Below, one piece after another: positions 11,895 to 20,280 of a stretch of DNA of 64,000 nt. How positions within the stretch are numbered: the stretch's first letter is position 1; each line of letters starts with the position of its first letter. The position numbers were made by a program, and so were the translations under genes. The DNA lies in contig JAFCMP010000069.1 in NCBI GenBank assembly GCA_017506865.1, positions 248,001 through 312,000 of the forward strand, read 5' to 3'. Below the pieces are notes generated by a model, which saw nothing but the letters and a program-made list of their open reading frames with translations, was not told where the DNA came from and made no database searches. Source of the DNA: Tribonema minus. Its lineage: Eukaryota > Sar > Xanthophyceae > Tribonematales > Tribonemataceae.

Positions 11895-12510
11895 AATGCC
11901 GTGGGTGTGTGGGCTGGCTCAGTGGTCACTGTCTCCGTGACGGCAGTTGCGGCGTAGATCGCTTGCACCGCAGTGGGGAGCGTCGACGCTGCGGCCGTCG
12001 TATCTGCTGCCCACCGTAGCAACGATGCTGGGAGCTGCTCGGCCACAGCTGTGCGTGATTTTTCGCCGCCATCAGCTGTCAGCGCTCGCGTAGAGCGTCG
12101 CACGGCCTCGATGATTGGCGGCAGTCCCTGGTCCTCGCGTATTGCGCATGAGTGCTGCGCGAACCAGGTGACTGCGCCGTGTTCGTCAGTGCCGAGCCTC
12201 AGGGCCCCTGCTGCCACAGTGGCATGAATTATTGCCGGCCTCAGTGTTGTGCATGCCTGGGCCGTGTATGCGGCTGGTGCCAGTAGCCCCAAAAGCGGCA
12301 TGCCCAGACCGCCTCGTCGCTCCGGCAACCGTGACGCCCGCAAAGGCACTGCGATGTCCGTGAGTTCAGGCGGGCCCAAGCACGGCAATACCAGCACGCT
12401 GCCACTGATGGCTTCCTCATTGTCACCAGCACTGCAGGCGGCCAGCAGGTGTGACTTCATGGCTGCCGCGGTAGAGCAGCCGTGCAGATGCAGCATGCGT
12501 TCGAGCGTCC
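11711..12510 (-). pseudogene. LINE post-RT (thumb) region, frameshifted
   Basis: After the main frame is lost near 12500, the expected downstream sequence resumes in another frame: TLERMLHLHG, then LPERRGGLGMPLLGLLAPAAY at residues about 60-80 of this piece. The RRGGLG..L...APAAY signature follows the RT in this LINE group. It runs to about 11900, where the frame is lost again in a Pro/Arg-rich stretch. This is not a separate gene but a piece of the same element. Confidence 0.7.
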
Positions 12511-15500
12511 ATGCACATAGGCTGGGTGCCCTACCGGTACCCCGACCGACGTAAAGCCCTGACTGGATTCTGGCATGGTGGTGTCCACAAACGGTATGTC
12601 AAGGGCGCTCAGGCGTGCTCTGGCCGCTTCATCAAACACTGTGCCGCGCATGGCGATGGCCAGCGACTTGTCTGGTCGAACGCGTAGGCCCCCTGCCGCC
12701 AGCCGGCGGATCACCTCTGCCACCCCAGCGGCCGCTGCATCGTCGAAGTAGGCAGCTTGCAGCACGTTGAGGTCATCCAGGAAAGCGCAGTGCGGGGCTG
12801 GCGGTTCCGCTGTGCTGTGGCCGTAGGCCGGCATACTGCCGGGCGTCGCATTCACTCCATCAGGGTAGAAGAGTAGGAAGGCCGCTGCCACTGCAAAGTA
12901 CAGCGGCCCTAGAGGGTCCCCTTGCTGGCACCCTAGGTGGGAGCAGATAATGCGAGCTTCACCGTTCACCTCCACCCGCATCTCTGGGGCAGTGTCACCA
13001 CAGTATACGGACTCAAAGTGCGGGAGCAGCTCCGGACAGAAGAGCATAAGCCCCCGCACAATGGCGGCGCAATCCACACTGTTAAATGCGTTCTCACAGT
13101 CCAGTTGGATAGTGGTGCCATACAGCTCGTGCCACACGCGCGCGCGCGCTGCCACATGCTCGACGCCAGACCGGTATCCTACGCCAAACTGCGACATGGA
13201 GGCCAGCAGCCCCGATATCTTGCCCTTGACACTCCGTGCCGCTGTGGACCCGAGGAGTCTGCGCCAGACACTGGAGCAGGCGATCGGACGCCGCTTCTGT
13301 CCTATGCCTGAGAGGGCCGCGGCGCGGAGAAGCCGTTGCGATTGCTCCGGCAGCAGTTCGGGCTCAACAAGCAGCGTCGTGAACACCTTGGCCAGGTGAT
13401 GGGCGAATGCCGGTTCCATCACATCTGATTCTGAATCACCAGCTAGTCCTGGCGAGGCACTGCTCACGGGGCGGGTGGCTGCTTTCACTGGTGCACTAGG
13501 CCCAGCGGCCATCAAGAGGTGTTCATAGCGTAGGCCGTCCAGCCCTCCTGCCTTCCCCGCCCCTGCTGCGGACAAGGTCGACAGTATGTCTGCCGCCTCC
13601 ACCTCGAGGCGCCGTCCGGCTGCGCTGGCAGCATCCTCAGGCCTATCGCTGTGATCATGTGCCTGACCCGATTCGAAGACGGGACTGCCGCTGCCAGCTG
13701 GCCCGGTGGTCGTTGCCACCCCTGCGCTGTGTAAGCAGTGCCGCCGGGCGTCGCGTACCAGGCCGCGCACTTGCTCCATTGGCGTATCGACTACCCCCGG
13801 CCGGGTGCCAGTTTCAGGGTGCTTTGCTGCCAGCACCTGTGCCGTGACCTCGTCTGCTGGGGCGCATGCTTCACGCGCCTCTAGTCGTGCGGCAGCCAGG
13901 CCTACCCCCCGTCGCTTGCCTGAGAGGGCAGCGCATGCTGTTTGCTGCCTGGAGTCAGCCTCCGTCCAGTCGGCATCGAAGTTCGTTTGTGCCGACGCCA
14001 TAGCTGCGTTGTTTGGTTTGGGGGCCCGCAGCGCCGCTGCTGCCGACAGCGTCTTTCTCAGTAGCTCCGCGAAGTCGCCAGACAGCAACGCTGCCAGCCG
14101 GGCCGCAGGCGGCATACCGGTTCCCTCCGGTTGCCTACCAAAGGCCATCGCTGCTAGCAGGTGCAGCAGCCTGTAGCCGCGCTGCACTAGAGTCTGAGAA
14201 ACCTGATGAGCAAACGCCCCGGCACCATGGTGGAGGCGCACCCGTGCCGCCTCACGTGCACTGTCTGTGGCGTCCGCCAGTAGTCGTGTGGCGTGCTCCA
14301 CTAGCCGTGCCCACTGGGTGCACTGCAGCTGAGTGCGGAAGGGGTTGGCAGTCGTGGTGAACCGCAGCAGCAGTAGATCCGCCTCATTGGTCTGGTCAAG
14401 TGCGTGGACGACCGAGGGCGTCGAGAGGTCCCAAGCCAGGGATGCTCGTGCCTGGGGCTTTGAGGGCCTGCCACTGGTGGTGGTGGTCGGGGGGGGCGGT
14501 GACGCGGCATCGTCCGGCGGGTCCACGTCCATGTCCGCCCATCCCACGGCCGTCCCGTGGGGGGGGCTGCTGTCCTGCAGCCTCAGGCTGTCAGACTGAG
14601 TGCGGCTGCCGGCGCTGCTAGGCGGTGCCGCAGCAGCTGCCGTTCGGCGCCGGCGTTGCGCGCCGGTTGCCGTGGCCGCCGGGCGTTTCTTGCTAGACTT
14701 TGAGTTGGCAGCGCCACAAGCCGGCACCGCCGGTAGTTTTGGAGGTGTCGCTGCGGCAGCCCCCGCCGCCGCGGCCGCGCCGTCGCTACCCGCACCCCCG
14801 CCCTCGGACTGGCCCGGGGGTACTGCCGCGCGTGCGCGCGTGGGGGCGCTTCCACTCCGTCGACACGTGTGGCATGGCGAGGTCAGCGCGCATTGCCTCT
14901 GCCCCGCGCTGGCTGACATATGGACCAGGCCGCAGGCACCTGTGCATGCACTCAGCTTCCTTACCGCCCGTAGGAAGTCTTCTGCCGTGCAACCATACAT
15001 GGTGCTCATCTCCTGCACATGCTTGGCATGGTGTGCCCCAGTGCTGCAGGTACTGCTGCCTGAAGGGGCACGGTCACCGGATGGGTCGCGATCAACCTGC
15101 TGCCGGATGCCCTTGGCGTATGCTGCCGCCGGATTTTGCTGACAGTGTGATGTGCTCGCCTCAGGGTTCAGCATCGACCTCGTGCAGCTACCACCGTTGA
15201 AGTGGGCCACTACCGGTGCCATGCGGCTCGCAGCTGACAGTTTGCCTCGCTGTTTGCTGTCCTCTTTCTGACCAAGCTGCCAAAATGCCAGTGTGCATAG
15301 TGGACACCTCAGTGGCTCAGGCTGCTGTGGCAACTGCAGCGCAGTACGGGGCTGTGTCCGACTCGGAGCCGTGATGTGGGTGCTGTCAGCTTGAGTGGTC
15401 GCCGACGCTGTCATAGTGGTTGGCAAGGGCGGAGCTGCCGCAGGGGCGACAAGCAGTTCAAAGTGTCCCACATTTGTATATAGCCCAGGCGGCGTCCACA

Positions 15501-18441
15501 GCACATCCAGATGGCAGTCAGGCTGAGCTGGAGTCGCCGGTGCGAATACCGCTGGCAGCCCCATCAGTTGTGCCAGCACCAGCCCTGTTGATTTTTGCGT
15601 GCTGCCAGTGGCCTGAGGCTTGGCCTGCCTCACCGTCACCGAGACCGCGTAGACCGCTGCAACAATGGCCCACACAGACAAACCGAGGGGCCGTCCCCAC
15701 ACGCCCTCTTCCTGTAGGCGTTGCAGCAGGAGCGTGTGCCCGCTGTCCTTGCTATCCGTTTCATTTGTGCCGTACTCGATTGCGAGGCAGCGAGCGCGTG
15801 TCCCGTACGTGTCGAATTGTTCACGTGTACACGCAGGTTGGGCTGCGGCATGCGCGGTCAGTTGACGCATCGATGACATGCTGGCCCCTTGTTTGCCCGC
15901 CCCCTGCGTGACGTATGCCGCCATCCCGTCCAGCAGTGCCTCTCGCATGGCAATCACCAGCGCTGGGGCCGGCAGTCCGTGCTCAACTGCGACGCTGCCT
16001 ATGCCGTGTAGAGCTGTATGAATCAGGCAGTTGCCGTTGCCCACGTTGCTCACGGGGCGAAGCTCCCCACCACGTGCTAGCGTCGCTGTGTTTTCCCCAA
16101 GCGCCTGTTTGTGGAGTGCCTGCAGGCCCGTGTGCCAAGTGGAAAAACCATAGTTGGTGGCTTTTGCCAGCGCGTCTTGCTGCTCCTCCACGGTGACTGT
16201 ATGGCACACGGTTGAGGGTATCCGGGTCGCCACCGTCACGGTGGTGACCTTCGCCGGCCCGGATATTGGTGCTGAGGGGGCAGAGGCACCGCCCCTTGGC
16301 GGTGTGGTGGCTGGTGCCAGCTGCCCTAGGGGTGCAGGAGAATTGTCGCACTGGGCCTGTCGCTCCTGCGTCCGCCGTCTGTGTTTACCTCTGCGTCGAC
16401 TGCGCTTTCCACTGGCAACCATAGCCGTGACAGATGCTGTCTCGGTCATTGTTGCGTGGGTGCTGTTATCACCGGCCTGCGTTACGTCTGACTCGCCATG
16501 TTTCCCGGCTGGCTGGCGAGGCGACCTGGCAACGACCGGTTCCCTAAGGGAGAGTTGGTCAAACACCGCTGCCAGGTCGTTACCCTCTTCTCGGAGGGAG
16601 AGCAAGCTGAATGTGACCGTCAGGTCATGCATCTGATTCACCAGCGGTGCGCAGGGAGTCCGGCCCAGCAGGGTCTGTGTTGCTGGCGCGTGCAGTCGGC
16701 GTGACGTGCGGCAGGGTTCAAGCTTGGTACCCGTCGGCCAAGCGCAAAGCACCGTGACGCGTGCCCGATTGGGGGCAAGGGCCAGTGCACGTACCCTGCG
16801 CGCGAGTGCGCCAGCCGCCCCCAGCAAGCCTTGCCAGTGAGATCCCGTCGGGTCCCTGGGGCATTCGCTAGACTGAGCGCCCGCTGCGACAGCAGCTGCT
16901 GCACTGCCAGGTGTGCTGGGCACACGATCGTTGCTTGACATCGTTGCGCCGCTATCGCTAGCACGACTTTCGCCAGGCAGCACACCCATTGTGCTGCTCC
17001 GGGTCAGTCTCGGCAGCGGCGCAACTGCCACACCGTCCAACGTAGATGCATGGGCTTGCCTGGGGTCCACCCCCAGGTGCTCGCATCCGAGGATTTTGCG
17101 TATGGGACCACATTTGCTAGCGGCGGCGAGCAGCGCGGCTGTTGGCTTCAGGCTATTCCCCCCACCAACAGCTGCACCACCCGCTGCCGCCGCGCATGTC
17201 GTTGGTCGGGTGTGTATGTCAGCAATGTGATCATGGCCTGATGCACGGTCACAGCCTGACAGTGTGCATGCTGTCGCGGCGACCGGGCCTGCGAGGCAGT
17301 CGGCGCAGCGCCACACGTCGCACTGGTCCAGGGCCCCTAGATCACCAGATGGTGTCGTGGCGCTTGCTGCTGTGCGTCTGATGAAGAGGTTGCCGCACCC
17401 ATCGCAGACCTGCTCCAGGCCGCCGCATATTGGTCGGTGGTCTAGGAAAAGCTGAACATGCAGTTCTGCAAATTGCTTCCCTTTCCCTGTGTGGCGCGTG
17501 CGCTGGTGTGCACATGCGTGTGCCACTGGGCAATTCTTGTCCAGGGCGCGAGGATTTGCTCGCACTATGAACTTGTCGCACATGCGGCAGTCCAGCCCCG
17601 GGATATTGACCTTCCGGTTGGCAGCGTGTATCTTGGCGGGCGCCAGATCTGTCCTAGCGGTGATGCCGGATATTGGGTGCCCGTTGCGACTGTTACCGTC
17701 AGAGGTGACGCTGCCGCCTGACAGAGAGGCGCCGCTGCCAGCTGGCTGCAAAGACCGGGACGTGATTTGTCTCTGGTGAGCCGCCGGCCCAGGTTCGCCA
17801 ACTTCCATCGGTACAGGCATGGTCACGGTGACCGGCTTTGCCAGCGCACCGCCAGACTGTGGCTCTGGGCGGGTGACGCTGCCAGTGCTTTGGGCGCTGG
17901 CGCGGCGCCGACCCCGCCGGGTTGCAGCCGCCCCACGTTCGCCGCCCGGTGCAGCAGCGGCCGCTGGTGCTGTTGTCACCATGTCTGCAGCACATGGGGT
18001 TGCCGCTGCGGTGACCTCCATCGGCTGAGGACCGGGATGCCACTGGGGAGAGGCGCCGCTGCTAGCTGGCTGCGAAGGCCGCGACGTGATCCGTCTCTGG
18101 TGACCCGCTGGCCCACTGGTAGGTTCGCCAACTTCCATCGGTACGGGCACGGTCATGGTGACCGCCTTTGCCAGCGCACTCAGTTTGCCACACGGCGACT
18201 CTGGGCGGTTGATGCTGCCAATGCTTCCGAGGCGGCCCAGGGGCGGCCCAGCATTGGCGCCGCGGCGCCGACCCCGCCGGGATGCAGCTGCCCCGCGTTG
18301 GCCATCTGATGCGGCAGCGGCTGCCGGTGGTTTTGGCACCATGTCTGCCGCACGTGGCGTTGCCGCCGCCGTTAAGTCGGAGGTAACCTTGCGACCGCAT
18401 GCAGCGGCGGCTGTGACAGTCGTCCGTGGCTGTGCAACCAC
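12457..18441 (-). CDS. LINE polyprotein: zinc fingers, OTU-like protease and reverse transcriptase
   Basis: About 1,994 codons are open. The first ATG in frame is at 18342; the codon at 18441 is GTG. Residues 1-250 carry two copies of a Pro/Ala-rich module. Residues about 285-420 hold clustered CxxC pairs (CRMC, CDGC, CADC) suggesting nucleic-acid binding. An OTU-like protease runs from VGNGNCLIHTALHG, with the presumed nucleophile Cys805, to NVGHFELL, with the partner His993. A C2HC-like finger (CPLC) follows near residue 1040. The reverse transcriptase has motif A LDCENAFNSVD (about residue 1779), motif B QQGDPLGPLYF (about 1840) and motif C FLDDLN (about 1889, in place of YADD). QGDPLGP is typical of non-LTR enzymes. 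The frame ends soon after GVPVGHPAYV, where homologues continue, and the continuation is found in another frame just downstream. GC-rich third positions match the neighbouring host exons. Confidence 0.88.
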   Translation of the reverse strand: MVAQPRTTVTAAAACGRKVTSDLTAAATPRAADMVPKPPAAAAASDGQRGAAASRRGRRRGANAGPPLGRLGSIGSINRPESPCGKLSALAKAVTMTVPVPMEVGEPTSGPAGHQRRITSRPSQPASSGASPQWHPGPQPMEVTAAATPCAADMVTTAPAAAAAPGGERGAAATRRGRRRASAQSTGSVTRPEPQSGGALAKPVTVTMPVPMEVGEPGPAAHQRQITSRSLQPAGSGASLSGGSVTSDGNSRNGHPISGITARTDLAPAKIHAANRKVNIPGLDCRMCDKFIVRANPRALDKNCPVAHACAHQRTRHTGKGKQFAELHVQLFLDHRPICGGLEQVCDGCGNLFIRRTAASATTPSGDLGALDQCDVWRCADCLAGPVAATACTLSGCDRASGHDHIADIHTRPTTCAAAAGGAAVGGGNSLKPTAALLAAASKCGPIRKILGCEHLGVDPRQAHASTLDGVAVAPLPRLTRSSTMGVLPGESRASDSGATMSSNDRVPSTPGSAAAAVAAGAQSSECPRDPTGSHWQGLLGAAGALARRVRALALAPNRARVTVLCAWPTGTKLEPCRTSRRLHAPATQTLLGRTPCAPLVNQMHDLTVTFSLLSLREEGNDLAAVFDQLSLREPVVARSPRQPAGKHGESDVTQAGDNSTHATMTETASVTAMVASGKRSRRRGKHRRRTQERQAQCDNSPAPLGQLAPATTPPRGGASAPSAPISGPAKVTTVTVATRIPSTVCHTVTVEEQQDALAKATNYGFSTWHTGLQALHKQALGENTATLARGGELRPVSNVGNGNCLIHTALHGIGSVAVEHGLPAPALVIAMREALLDGMAAYVTQGAGKQGASMSSMRQLTAHAAAQPACTREQFDTYGTRARCLAIEYGTNETDSKDSGHTLLLQRLQEEGVWGRPLGLSVWAIVAAVYAVSVTVRQAKPQATGSTQKSTGLVLAQLMGLPAVFAPATPAQPDCHLDVLWTPPGLYTNVGHFELLVAPAAAPPLPTTMTASATTQADSTHITAPSRTQPRTALQLPQQPEPLRCPLCTLAFWQLGQKEDSKQRGKLSAASRMAPVVAHFNGGSCTRSMLNPEASTSHCQQNPAAAYAKGIRQQVDRDPSGDRAPSGSSTCSTGAHHAKHVQEMSTMYGCTAEDFLRAVRKLSACTGACGLVHMSASAGQRQCALTSPCHTCRRSGSAPTRARAAVPPGQSEGGGAGSDGAAAAAGAAAATPPKLPAVPACGAANSKSSKKRPAATATGAQRRRRTAAAAAPPSSAGSRTQSDSLRLQDSSPPHGTAVGWADMDVDPPDDAASPPPPTTTTSGRPSKPQARASLAWDLSTPSVVHALDQTNEADLLLLRFTTTANPFRTQLQCTQWARLVEHATRLLADATDSAREAARVRLHHGAGAFAHQVSQTLVQRGYRLLHLLAAMAFGRQPEGTGMPPAARLAALLSGDFAELLRKTLSAAAALRAPKPNNAAMASAQTNFDADWTEADSRQQTACAALSGKRRGVGLAAARLEAREACAPADEVTAQVLAAKHPETGTRPGVVDTPMEQVRGLVRDARRHCLHSAGVATTTGPAGSGSPVFESGQAHDHSDRPEDAASAAGRRLEVEAADILSTLSAAGAGKAGGLDGLRYEHLLMAAGPSAPVKAATRPVSSASPGLAGDSESDVMEPAFAHHLAKVFTTLLVEPELLPEQSQRLLRAAALSGIGQKRRPIACSSVWRRLLGSTAARSVKGKISGLLASMSQFGVGYRSGVEHVAARARVWHELYGTTIQLDCENAFNSVDCAAIVRGLMLFCPELLPHFESVYCGDTAPEMRVEVNGEARIICSHLGCQQGDPLGPLYFAVAAAFLLFYPDGVNATPGSMPAYGHSTAEPPAPHCAFLDDLNVLQAAYFDDAAAAGVAEVIRRLAAGGLRVRPDKSLAIAMRGTVFDEAARARLSALDIPFVDTTMPESSQGFTSVGVPVGHPAYVHGRSNACCICTAALPRQP
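17720..18420 (-). repeat. two tandem copies of an N-terminal LINE module
   Basis: The protein starts with two copies of a module of about 110-120 residues. Each runs from VTAAATP.AADMV through RRGRR, RPE, ALAK..T.TVPVPMEVGEP and HQR.ITSR to SGAS. At DNA level the copies lie at about 18060-18400 and 17720-18055. They are similar but not identical, with small in-frame indels, so selection probably kept the frame after duplication. Confidence 0.8.
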
Positions 18442-18459
18442 CGGTACTGTAAAGCACTA

Positions 18460-19233
18460 TAGTACTATAATGGTTCTAGTGCACTGTACATCACATGCCT
18501 TGCTCTTCAATTGCTTCACAAAACTGTGTGCTAGCAGCTGCATTTTGCTGCTCCTGCCCCTGATGATCTGCTCTATCTCCTCCATGTATGTGTAGCCGCC
18601 AATGCCAGCATGCCATTTTGCTACAGTGGTGCTTGAGCGATCCTCGTACGTCAAGAATAAATGCACATAGCCATTGATTGCGTGATTTAGGTAGATCGCA
18701 GGCACATGAAAATGCAGACAGTATACATGCACACGTCACAATTGCCAACGGCCGAAGCACGCATGTCAGTGGACAAGCGTGAGTGCAGGATGCTGTTGAG
18801 GTTGCCTGTGCAATGCCACATGCATGGCAACAGCTCACTAGATAAATCAGGACCCGGGAGGAGGCCAGTTGCTGGCTGCGCTGCACCATGCAGCTTGCAT
18901 GCTCCTCGCACATACACTCACATAGCACCAGCATTTGCATTCTGAGCTTTGGCATTTCTTTCAAGAAGGACGGGTGCGGGAAAGAGCTTGCGCAGTAAGC
19001 GCTCCCCGAAGCACTGCACTGCAGCAGAAATAGTGATTCATCAGCGTCGAATGTTGCAAACCTTTGAACTGCAGTGTGGTTGGATATGTAAAAGTATACC
19101 CTGTGGGTCATAACTGTGCATGTACTTTTTATTAATTCTCGCTCAGGTCGCGAAAAAGCCCAGATGATTGGCATCTAGCTGTAAGGAATCTACATGTCGT
19201 ATGACAGTCTGAAAGTGTCGCAACGACAACCAC
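18460..19233. other. gene-free interval upstream of the LINE
   Basis: No domain is seen on either strand. The 5' untranslated part and promoter of the LINE should lie at its left edge; an ACTATAGTACTATAATGG stretch at 18455-18474 is the only distinctive sequence there. Frames on the minus strand up to 19174 look like chance. Confidence 0.45.
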
Positions 19234-19560
19234 TCAAACGCCGCCGCCGCCAAATGGCATCTCGGGGTCCTCCCCTACGTCCTCCTCCATGTGCCCCCCC
19301 CCCCTGGATTCTGGCATGTGTGGCATGACACGGCCAGAGTACGCCATGTGGAGCGCTGCCGACAGTGCCGAGCGTAAGCGCGCCAGGGCGATGCCCTTGA
19401 GAGCTTTAGGGCGCGCTCCTCCGGGCACTGACATCCTGCTGGCATACTCCGTCGCCACAGCCTCCAGCAGCTTCCGCCCCTGCTCCCCGATGCTGCCAAA
19501 TGACCCTATTGCCAAAGTGGCAAGTTTGTAGCAATTCTGATCATATGACCAGAATAGATG
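19234..19560 (-). pseudogene. 3' tail of a second RLE-type LINE
   Basis: The frame YKLATLAIGSFGSIGEQGRKLL...PGGARPKALKGIALARLRSALSAAL..RVM lines up in pattern with the C-terminal block of the large LINE (ESYGRLGKQ...GGGKADALRKAGLAKRQILIELSISLA...RVM). Similarity is in spacing and residue type rather than identity, so this is another subfamily. Nothing upstream (higher coordinates) extends it, as expected of a 5'-truncated copy. It stops after a Gly-rich end at 19234. The call rests on my comparison within the window. Confidence 0.45.
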
Positions 19561-20280
19561 TACTCGTGGTCTGTATCAACAAGCACTGGCATTGTCTAGA
19601 AACGCGCCAGAAACCTAATGTCATGGTTTCATTCAAAGATTGCAGAGCACCTCGTTTGAACGACACACCATTGCAGTTCAATAGGTTTATGCCACATGTG
19701 CCACTGCAGCCTTCATTCAGTGAAGAATCATAGGCACCGACAACAGAGCACTGATTGCTACAGTCATGCACGCAGCGCGCATCAGACTCATGAGTTTGCA
19801 ACGTGCATTCACGGCTGCATTAATGTATTTCTACTGCCTGCGCTAAGCAAGCCCCGCCAACTGGTGCCTGTCAGGCCATATGCGCGGCCAGAATGTGGGG
19901 CCGCAGCCCAAACAAACGCGGTGCTGCACGCCTTGCCTGATCCTGGTGCTCCGTTTCCGTGCTGCGGTACAGCATGCGCACACAAAGACAGACACGGACT
20001 TCCCAGACACGTACTGTACAGCTACACTATAACGGCAAGCTCTATAGAGGTGTCCTTCTGAGCAGGGCGGGGCGGGACGGGGGAGAGGGGGGGCGACTGT
20101 CTTGTTGGGTAGTAGTTGCGCCACGTCCGTTGCACGACGTCACATTTGCGATCCGCTGGCGTCAAAAGGATGCAGCAGCGCACGCGACCGACAACGCAGA
20201 AGTGGAGCTCAACTTCACGCGGGCTGCACAGAGAGACAGTATGCCTGCTTGCCGAGGCCTGAGCTCTGCAAAGCTATGTC
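19561..20280. other. gene-free interval, 3' flank of the histidine kinase gene
   Basis: No protein domain is recognised. The 3' UTR of the minus-strand histidine kinase gene should occupy the right-hand part. A G-rich stretch with GGGGCGGGAC-type sequence lies near 20060-20090. Confidence 0.45.

Larger units (their letters stand above)
10671..18459 (-). mobile_element. LINE-type retrotransposon with OTU protease, RT and restriction-like endonuclease
   Basis: One minus-strand element fills about 7.8 kb. In order from its 5' end: a tandemly duplicated low-complexity N-terminus, Cys/His clusters, an OTU-like cysteine protease, a further C2HC-type finger, a reverse transcriptase, the post-RT region and a C-terminal CCHC plus restriction-like endonuclease (RLE) module. 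The order RT then RLE is that of early-branching LINEs (R2, CRE, NeSL and Dualen type groups), which nick a DNA target and prime cDNA there. The first two thirds is one uninterrupted frame of about 1,990 codons. The 3' third has at least two frameshifts and an in-frame TAG, so this copy is no longer whole. Exact ends are not visible: the 5' frame is closed by a stop at 18457 and the last codon is at 10671. Confidence 0.88.

Noticed and set aside
14333-18309. Several plus-strand frames of 100-180 codons across the LINE
   Set aside because: They are mirror frames of the high-GC minus-strand polyprotein, which alone shows motifs in order.
12457-18441. LTR-retrotransposon or retrovirus-like element
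   Set aside because: The RT motif B QGDPLGP, the downstream nuclease of RLE type and the absence of integrase, RNase H or flanking LTRs fit a LINE instead.
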